Assembly: GCA_029864385.1 (NCBI GenBank) | Contig: JAOTTL010000084.1 | Span: 1 to 17,592, forward strand | Source of the DNA: SG8-41 sp029864385 | Lineage (GTDB): Bacteria; Pseudomonadota; Gammaproteobacteria; Burkholderiales; SG8-41 | DNA length: 17,592 bases | Reading direction: 5' to 3' | Translations under genes and position numbers: made by a program | The notes under the pieces: generated by a model | Databases searched by the model: none | What the model was told of the DNA's origin: nothing | The model's input: only the letters and a program-made list of their open reading frames with translations | In this document: positions 12,553 to 17,592 of the stretch, piece by piece | Layout of the letters: each line of letters opens with the position of its first letter | Numbering within the stretch: position 1 is the stretch's first letter

Positions 12553-13779
12553 ATGCGCAACGACCTGAAGGCCTACAACATCTTCGACCTGCGCGACATC
12601 GCGCTCAAACGTGTGCCCAAGGGGCTGTTCGAATTCATGGACCGCGGCACCGAAGACGAAATCTCGCTGAAGAACAACCGCGCCGTGTTCGACCGCCTGC
12701 GCTTCAAGACGCGCACGCTGGTCGATGTCTCCAAGCGCACGCAGGAGACCACGCTGTTCGGCGTCAGGCACAAGATGCCGCTCGTGATTGCCCCCACCGG
12801 CACCGCGGGCCTGATGTGGTTTGAGGGCGAACTCGCGCTGGCGCGCGCGGCGCGCGCGGCGGGAATCCCGTTCACGCTCGCCACCGGCTCGATGACCGCG
12901 ATGGAGCGGGTGGCCGACGAAGCCGGCGGCGAGCTGTGGTTCCAGCTCTACATGTGGCCGGACCGCTCGCTGTCGCACGAACTGGTCGAGCGCGCCAAGG
13001 CGGCCGGCTACAAAGCGTTGGTGGTCACCGTGGACGGCGCATCGTCCGGCAACCGCGAATACAACATCCGCAACGGCTTCACCATCCCGTTCACGTTCTC
13101 CACGCGCAACGTCTACGACATGGTCACGCACCCGCGCTGGCTCTTCGGCACGATGCTGCGCTACCTGGTCACCACCGGCATGCCGATGTATGCCAACTAC
13201 CCGGCCGCGGCCAAGGCCAAGATGACCCGCGGGCCGATGGGCCGCTCGAGCCTGCGCACCGACTCGATGAGCTGGGACGACCTCGATGCGCTGCGCAAGA
13301 TCTGGCCGCACAAACTGATCGTCAAAGGCATCCTCGACCCGCAGGACGCCGCCACCGCCGTCGACCATGGCGCAGACGGCATCGACGTCTCCAACCACGG
13401 CGGGCGCAACCTCGACGGCATCGTCTCGCCGATCGAAGCGTTGCCGGAAATCGTGGATGCGGTGGGCAAGCGCGCCACCATCTTCATGGACAGCGGCATC
13501 CGCCGCGGCAGCGACGTCGTCAAAGCACTCGCGCTCGGTGCCAACGCCGTGATGGTGGGCCGCTCGACGCTCTATGGCGTCGCGGCGGGCGGCGAGGTCG
13601 GTGCCGCGCGCGCACTCGAAATCTACCGCGACGAAATCCACCGCAACATGGCGCTGCTGGGCTGCAAGACCATTGCCGACTTTGGGCCGCAATGCCTGCA
13701 GTTTGTGGATGCACAACTGCGCCCGCCGGCCAGCCGCCCGTCGCTGCGCGTGGTGGATGGCAAGGTGGCGGGGTCCTGA
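12553..13779 (+). CDS. FMN-dependent alpha-hydroxy-acid oxidase/dehydrogenase
   Basis: A 408-residue TIM-barrel flavoenzyme of the glycolate oxidase/L-lactate dehydrogenase/mandelate dehydrogenase family. Residues corresponding to spinach glycolate oxidase are visible: QLY with Tyr133 (Tyr129), TVD with Asp161, Arg168 (Arg164), IVKG with Lys258 (Lys230), and SNHGGRNLD with catalytic His282 (His254) and Arg285 (Arg257). FMN-binding segments PTGTAG (81-86) and MDSGIRRG (312-319) are present. The position of Tyr24, which contacts the substrate carboxylate in glycolate oxidase, appears to be Phe28 (LFEFMDRG), hinting at a different substrate. It oxidises an L-2-hydroxy acid to the 2-oxo acid, passing electrons to oxygen or a quinone/cytochrome. 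An AAGGAA site precedes the ATG, 19 bp after the partner gene, so it is the third gene of the operon. Dehydrogenase versus oxidase cannot be told. Confidence 0.92.
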   Translation: MRNDLKAYNIFDLRDIALKRVPKGLFEFMDRGTEDEISLKNNRAVFDRLRFKTRTLVDVSKRTQETTLFGVRHKMPLVIAPTGTAGLMWFEGELALARAARAAGIPFTLATGSMTAMERVADEAGGELWFQLYMWPDRSLSHELVERAKAAGYKALVVTVDGASSGNREYNIRNGFTIPFTFSTRNVYDMVTHPRWLFGTMLRYLVTTGMPMYANYPAAAKAKMTRGPMGRSSLRTDSMSWDDLDALRKIWPHKLIVKGILDPQDAATAVDHGADGIDVSNHGGRNLDGIVSPIEALPEIVDAVGKRATIFMDSGIRRGSDVVKALALGANAVMVGRSTLYGVAAGGEVGAARALEIYRDEIHRNMALLGCKTIADFGPQCLQFVDAQLRPPASRPSLRVVDGKVAGS

Positions 13780-13785
13780 AGTACC

Positions 13786-13892
13786 AGCCCCGGTCGGACC
13801 TCCGCGACCTTTTGACGTCAGACGACAATCAAATTGCTGAAGCGCCCGTCTGAGGCTTAGAGTCCATTCTTCGCCGGCAAAAGCGGCCCACT
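13786..13892 (+). repeat. 107-bp dispersed repeat, copy B
   Basis: This is the counterpart of 5720-5826, ungapped and about 78% identical. It starts 6 bp after the stop of the flavoenzyme gene. Shared blocks include GACGACAATCAAA, GCTGAAGCGCC and CCGGCAAAAGCGGCCC. Its consistent placement just past plus-strand genes suggests a 3'-end element or a favoured insertion site. No strong stem with a T-run is seen in it. Confidence 0.75.
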
Positions 13893-13915
13893 CTAGCAGT
13901 GGCCGGTGGCCACCG

Positions 13916-14075
13916 CGGTGATCGGAACTGGTGATGGGTACTGGTGATGAGCAGCGGTTTGTACATCACCATTTTCTTCCTCGGCGGCCGCGGCGTCTTG
14001 GCGGTGAAGCTTTTCCGCCGAGCCCGCACAGCGGGAGACTCATCACCCATCACCCGTCACTCATCACCCCGAGGC
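13916..14075. repeat. Composite intergenic repeat, copy 5
   Basis: AACTGGTGATGGGTACTGGT, GATGAGCAGCGGTTTGTACA and TCACCATTTTCTTCCTCGGC lead into GCGGCGTCTTGGCGGTGAAG and then CATCACCCATCACCCGTCAC. The first part nearly repeats 4648-4690 base for base. It fills the gap between the operon end and the Bug receptor gene; no gene is seen in 13780-14103. Confidence 0.75.
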
Positions 14076-14103
14076 GAGGCCGCGCACCGTGCGGGGCCGG
14101 GCC

Positions 14104-15120
14104 TCACTCGGGCCCGATCCCACCTTCGCGAATAATCGCCTCGTAGCGCAGATACTCTTCCTGCATCAGCCGCATAAAGCCGTCCGGCGTGCTCTCCGGC
14201 GTCGACTCCGCCCCCTGGCTCACGAACCGCTTGCGCAGCGCCGCCTTGCGCAGCCCGCGCACGATGTCGCCATGCAGCTGCTCCACGATGCGCCGCGGCG
14301 TGCCCCTGGGCGCGACGATGCCCGACCAGCGGTCGATCTGCGCCTCGGGCAGCCCGGCTTCAGCGATCGCCGGCACGGCCGGAAGCGCGGGGCTGCGCTG
14401 CCGCGTCATTACGGCGAGCGCGCGCAACCGCCCCTCGCGCACCGGCGCCAGCACCGCCGGCAGCGTGAGAACGGCGTAGTGCACCCCCCCGAGCGCCATC
14501 TCGACAAAAGTGTCCGTCAGCCTCCTGAACGGCACGTGCACCGCATCGATACCGGGCGCGCGCGTGAATACTTCGCCGGCAAGATGTGACGCCGACCCGA
14601 TGCCGAGGGAAGCGTAGTTGAGCTCGCCGACGCGCACGCGCGCGTATGAGACGAACTGGGATGCCGTGCGCACCGGGATCGCTGGCGTCACCACCAGCAC
14701 GTTGGTGATGGATGCGACGTGCGCAACGCCGACGATGTCGGCCAGAGCCTCGTACGGCGCCTCGTCCCGCAGGAGCTCGGTGATGATGCGCGTAACACCG
14801 ACCATGCCCAACGTGTACCCGTCGGCATTCGCTCGCGACACCAGGGTGTTGCCGATCAGCCCACCCGCGCCCGAACGGTTCTCGATGACGACTCTCTGCC
14901 GATAGAAGGCTTCCAGCTCGTCGCCCAGCGAGCGAGCGAAGAAGTCGTCCGCTGTGCCCGGAGAGGATGCGACGACGATGCGGATGGGCCTGACAGGGAA
15001 GTCGACGAACGCAGACGACGGGTCGGCGATGCACGGGACCGCGCCCAGGAACACAGCCGCGCACATCGCGGCCCGCAGCGCACCGTTCACCATCAACCGC
15101 AGAAAATGGATTGCAGCCAT
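14104..15120 (-). CDS. Bug/TctC-family tripartite tricarboxylate transporter receptor
   Basis: A 338-residue periplasmic binding protein of the Bug (Bordetella uptake gene)/TctC family. The N-terminal signal peptide has a hydrophobic core at about 13-31 (GALRAAMCAAVFLGAVPCIA), with probable cleavage before DPSSAF. Family features follow: FPVRPIRIVVASSPGTADDF (41-60) in place of the usual PxRPIRxVVPxxxGG, then VVIENRSGAGGLIGNTLVSR, ADGYTLGM and, late, PLPAVPxIAEAGxP-like and APRGTPRRIVEQL motifs. It would capture a carboxylate for import. No TctA/TctB membrane genes are nearby, which is common for the expanded orphan Bug genes of Burkholderiales. The first ATG directly abuts a GGGGAGG run, too close for normal spacing, so Met10 is an alternative start. 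Confidence 0.92.
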   Translation of the reverse strand: MAAIHFLRLMVNGALRAAMCAAVFLGAVPCIADPSSAFVDFPVRPIRIVVASSPGTADDFFARSLGDELEAFYRQRVVIENRSGAGGLIGNTLVSRANADGYTLGMVGVTRIITELLRDEAPYEALADIVGVAHVASITNVLVVTPAIPVRTASQFVSYARVRVGELNYASLGIGSASHLAGEVFTRAPGIDAVHVPFRRLTDTFVEMALGGVHYAVLTLPAVLAPVREGRLRALAVMTRQRSPALPAVPAIAEAGLPEAQIDRWSGIVAPRGTPRRIVEQLHGDIVRGLRKAALRKRFVSQGAESTPESTPDGFMRLMQEEYLRYEAIIREGGIGPE

Positions 15121-15187
15121 CCTCCCCCCGACCGGGCCACGATAGCGCGCGGGGGAGTCGGGAGCAAGCCCGCCCGAGGGGACGGAA

Positions 15188-15386
15188 ACCGGTGATGAGT
15201 CGTCGTGATGGGAAATGGTGATGTGTACTGGTGATGGATAGGGGTGATAAGAAGCGGGTTGTACATCACCCTCTTACGTCACCACTTTTCATCACCATCT
15301 TTCATCACCATTCTCTTCCTTGGCGTCTTGGCGGTTCAGCTCTTGTTCTCCCTCGTGTCCTTGGTGTCTTGGCGGTAAGGCTTTTC
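15188..15386. repeat. Composite intergenic repeat, copy 6
   Basis: Contains GATGTGTACTGGTGATGGAT, then GCGGGTTGTACATCACCCTC, several TCATCACCAT units, and two successive CTTGGCGTCTTGGCGGTTCA / CTTGGTGTCTTGGCGGTAAG modules ending in AAGGCTTTTC. It occupies the whole gap between the Bug receptor and the CoA-transferase genes and ends at the CoA-transferase stop codon. Transcription from the CoA-transferase into the receptor gene would have to cross it. Confidence 0.75.
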
Positions 15387-16781
15387 TCACTCCATCGTCC
15401 GAACATCCGGCCCGACGACGACCTCCATCTCGGTGAGCTCCACCACCTCGCGCGGTGTGAACCCCGGCGCCACCTCGTCGAGGACGAACTGGCCGTCGTG
15501 CCAGCGCAGCAGCGCGAGATCGGTCACGATGTAATTGACACAGCCCTTCCCCGTCAGGGGGTAGGTGCATTTTCGCCGCAGTTTCGGGCGGCCCTTGCTG
15601 TCGCAGTGCTCCATGACGATGACTAACTCGCCCTGCCCCGAGAGCAGGTCCATCGCGCCGCCGATGCCGCCCCGCTTCGCGTCGGCCGTGCTCCAGTTGG
15701 CGAGGCTGCCGGACTGATCGACCTCGTAGGCGCCGAGGATCACGGTGTCGATCCGGCCGCCGCGCGCCATCTCGAACGAGGTGACGCTGTCGAAGAACGA
15801 AGCGCCGGGCTTGAGCGACACAAACTGGCCGGCGGCGTTGTAGATGTCCGGATCGATGTCTTTGTCGCCGGTCACCATCTCGCCGTAGCCGAGGACGCCG
15901 TTCTCGGCGTGCAAAATCACGTCGCGCTTCTGCAGATAGTTCGAAACCATGGTCGGAATGCCCACGCCGAGGTTCACGTATGTGCCGTCCTTGACAAGCG
16001 CGGCAGCGCGCTCCGCAATGCCGGCCCGCGTCAGCCCCGGCTTGCCGTTGTAGAGGCGCGGCTTGTCCGACGGGCGCCGCTCGGGCCGGCGCCAGGCCTT
16101 GCCGTCGTCGGTCTGCGTGGTTTTCACGACGCGCGACACGAATATTCCCGGAAGATTGATGAGCTCCGGCGGGATCGCGCCGGGCTCCACGATCTCGTCC
16201 ACCTCCACGATCGCGACGCGAGCCGCCTTGGCGAAGCTGGGGTTGAAGTTCAGGCTGCCGCCACGGAACTGGACGTTGCCCAGGCGATCGGCGCGAGACC
16301 CCCTTAGAAATGCGTAGTCCACGCGTATGGCCTGCTCGAGAACGTGTGGCTTGCCATCGAATTCGCGGATTTCCCTGCCCTCGGCAAGGGCGGTGCCAAC
16401 GCTGGTCGGCGAATAGAACGCCGGTATCCCCGCACCGCCCGCGCGACACCGCTCGACGAGGATGCCCTGGGGCACCAGCTCCACTTGCAGCTCCCCGGCG
16501 GCGATCTGGTCCTCGCTTGCGGTGGGTGTGCCCGGCCGCACGGAAAAGGCTGCGATCAGCTTCTTCACCTGCTTGTTCTCGGCGAGGATCTGGCCGCGCA
16601 GCGCTCCTGGGTCGCCCAGGGAGTTGCATACGAGGCAGAGATTTTTCGTGCCCTTGTCGCGCAAGGCGAGTATCAGGCTTGTTGCGAAACGGTGTCCCAC
16701 GCTGAAACCGGCGATCGAGATCGTTGCTCCGTCACCAATGTCCGCGATGGCTTGCGCCGGCGATGCGAAAACCTTGTTCAT
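15387..16781 (-). CDS. 3-oxoacid CoA-transferase, fused A and B subunits
   Basis: A 464-residue family I CoA-transferase with both halves in one chain, as in mitochondrial SCOT. The alpha-like domain is at about 1-240 and the beta-like domain at about 248-464. The catalytic Glu is Glu293 in HAENGVLGYG, matching the SENGVLG motif of the family, and GVGIPT at 273-278 and GGAMDLLSG at 374-382 are also typical. It would move CoA between an acyl-CoA and a 3-oxo acid through a gamma-glutamyl-CoA thioester. The alpha-domain glycine motif, usually GGFGLCGIP, is AGFSVGHRFA here, so the acceptor may not be acetoacetate. The ATG at 16781 (MNKVFASPAQ) has GGAGAG at good spacing; an in-frame TTG five codons earlier is not needed. 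Confidence 0.9.
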   Translation of the reverse strand: MNKVFASPAQAIADIGDGATISIAGFSVGHRFATSLILALRDKGTKNLCLVCNSLGDPGALRGQILAENKQVKKLIAAFSVRPGTPTASEDQIAAGELQVELVPQGILVERCRAGGAGIPAFYSPTSVGTALAEGREIREFDGKPHVLEQAIRVDYAFLRGSRADRLGNVQFRGGSLNFNPSFAKAARVAIVEVDEIVEPGAIPPELINLPGIFVSRVVKTTQTDDGKAWRRPERRPSDKPRLYNGKPGLTRAGIAERAAALVKDGTYVNLGVGIPTMVSNYLQKRDVILHAENGVLGYGEMVTGDKDIDPDIYNAAGQFVSLKPGASFFDSVTSFEMARGGRIDTVILGAYEVDQSGSLANWSTADAKRGGIGGAMDLLSGQGELVIVMEHCDSKGRPKLRRKCTYPLTGKGCVNYIVTDLALLRWHDGQFVLDEVAPGFTPREVVELTEMEVVVGPDVRTME

Positions 16782-16999
16782 AGCAGCTCTCTCCAACTGG
16801 ATCCGGGGTGGCGCCCCACATGATAAATGGTGACAGACCCTTCTGCTCCTTGGCGAGCCTTAGTGGTCGGTCCTTAACTACTCTGCTCCCGTCCGCCCAG
16901 CGGAAGCGGCAAGACGGTGGCGAACAAAAAAGCCCGCATCGCTGCAGGCCTTTGAATCTTCCGCGCCCCAAGGGTCAGGGCCGTCAGTCGTCGCCCAGG
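16782..16999. other. Intergenic region with a REP-like fragment and a terminator
   Basis: The only items seen are a GATAAATGGTGACAGACCC fragment at 16822-16840, which resembles the REP/RAYT pieces elsewhere in the window, and the intrinsic terminator at 16925-16950. No reading frame here has protein character. The promoter of the CoA-transferase gene should lie in its left part, but none can be called with confidence. Confidence 0.5.
16925..16950 (-). terminator. Rho-independent terminator of the CsgG-like gene
   Basis: Read on the minus strand, GCCTGCA pairs with TGCGGGC (one T-G pair) around a GCGA loop, followed directly by TTTTTT. It lies about 50 bp after the stop at 17000 and is oriented for that gene. 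Confidence 0.82.
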
Positions 17000-17592
17000 T
17001 TACTGCATCCCACGCGACGCCGGCGTTTGCCCTCCTTGAACCCCCAGCGTGCCGCCGGTGCCGAGCCCGCCCTCGACTGACTGCGCCCGGTAGTTCTTGA
17101 CCGCTTTCACCATCTGGTTGTACGCATCGGCGAACGCGCCGGCGATCACTTTGCCTTCAGGAGTGTTGGTGTAGCCGCCAAGGCCGCCACCACCACTGCC
17201 GCCGAATACTCCGCCCCAGGCGCCGAAGTCCGTCTTGGACGCGGCGCCCTCGGCTGCTGCGAGCTGGACTCCCGAACGGTTGTCAACGAGGGTCAAGGTG
17301 GTTGATGCTTCCTTGAACTTCAGGCTGCCCGCAACCGCGCCGAACACGGCGCCCGCCGAGCCGAACAGGCCGTGTGCGATACCACCCAATGCGCCGCCCA
17401 TGCCGCCCGAGTCACGGCTGCTGAAAGTGATCATCGGATTCATCGTGTAGTCTGCCGCCACAAGCTGCCCCTTGCCGAAGTTGCTGCCTTGCCGCATTTC
17501 CCCGGACTGCTCGAGCGCTCGCTCCTGCATCATGTTCTGCATCGCCCGGCCGCGCTCGACCACCACAAAGCAGTTCGACTGCTGGATCAGGA
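17000..17592 (-). CDS. CsgG/HfaB-family secretion/assembly protein, C-terminal part (runs off right edge)
   Basis: The frame is open to the right edge, so the start is outside the window and about 197 C-terminal residues are visible. It begins with LIQQSNCFVVVERGRAMQNM, then MQERALEQSGEMRQGSNFGK and a QLVAADYTMNP segment. This pattern (SGxFxVVERxxxxxxMxERxLxxxG, then AADYxxxP) belongs to the CsgG/HfaB family of outer-membrane lipoproteins, which form the curli-type secretion pore or related assemblies. Gly-rich stretches (GGMGGALGGIAHGLFGSAGA and GGSGGGGLGGY) follow, then VIAGAFADAYNQMVKAVKNY and a low-complexity Gly/Gln tail. The GTG at 17566 is only an internal codon. A real CsgG pore needs an N-terminal lipobox, which cannot be seen. 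The terminator at 16925-16950 ends the transcript. Confidence 0.85.
   Translation of the reverse strand, partial: LIQQSNCFVVVERGRAMQNMMQERALEQSGEMRQGSNFGKGQLVAADYTMNPMITFSSRDSGGMGGALGGIAHGLFGSAGAVFGAVAGSLKFKEASTTLTLVDNRSGVQLAAAEGAASKTDFGAWGGVFGGSGGGGLGGYTNTPEGKVIAGAFADAYNQMVKAVKNYRAQSVEGGLGTGGTLGVQGGQTPASRGMQ

Noticed and set aside
10860..13716. Long minus-strand open frames (about 566 and 398 codons) across the selenoprotein operon
   Set aside because: They are opposite three well-supported genes. The composition is that of antisense high-GC DNA, and there is no recognisable family.
15292..16629. A 445-codon minus-strand frame overlapping the CoA-transferase
   Set aside because: It is a frame-shadow of the CoA-transferase gene, Arg/Gly-rich, and has no motif.

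Overview
The window looks like chromosomal DNA of a free-living, high-GC betaproteobacterium, most likely Burkholderiales-like. The grounds are a Bug/TctC-type solute receptor, an orphan LysR regulator, a PBP1b gene followed by a TPR lipoprotein of the LpoP type, a carboxymuconolactone decarboxylase family protein, and many REP/RAYT-style and composite intergenic repeats. This placement is inferred from gene families, not from a marker gene.

Layout. 1-100 (-): start of a carboxymuconolactone decarboxylase family gene cut by the left edge. 205-1179 (+): an HtrA/DegP-like protein that has lost its catalytic triad. 1204-1335: a possible gene stub and a REP-like hairpin. 1430-2347 (+): a LysR regulator, convergent with 2364-2585 (-), an FmdB zinc ribbon, and 2668-3945 (-), an M24 metallopeptidase-fold protein. 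3946-4806: debris, namely repeats and the C-terminal tail of a glutathione S-transferase. 4807-5694 (+): an alpha/beta hydrolase of the epoxide hydrolase/dehalogenase type with a hairpin at its stop codon. 5695-6602: a dispersed repeat, a frameshifted TRAP transporter fragment, and further repeats. 6603-10252 (-): a peptidoglycan cluster of mrcB (PBP1b), an LpoP-like TPR lipoprotein and a membrane-anchored SLT protein. 10253-10875: composite repeats. 10876-13779 (+): a three-gene operon. 13780-14103: repeats. 14104-15120 (-): Bug receptor. 15121-15386: repeats. 15387-16781 (-): fused 3-oxoacid CoA-transferase. 17000-17592 (-): C-terminal part of a CsgG/HfaB-like protein with a good terminator.

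The main observation is at 10876-11421. Two apparently separate small reading frames are one gene read through an in-frame TGA. The codons there spell U-G-S-C, the signature of the UGSC selenoprotein family. The TGA is followed by a perfect 8-bp stem with a G-starting loop at the spacing expected for a bacterial SECIS element. The gene overlaps the next by ATGA (a conserved partner protein of unknown function), and an FMN-dependent alpha-hydroxy-acid oxidase/dehydrogenase follows. The three probably form a selenocysteine-dependent redox module acting around a hydroxy acid, but the substrate cannot be read from the sequence.

A second theme is intergenic repeat load. Composite repeats recur at least six times, a 107-bp element occurs twice just downstream of genes, and REP-like hairpins lie next to gene remnants. 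At one place a repeat supplies the stop codon of a real gene.
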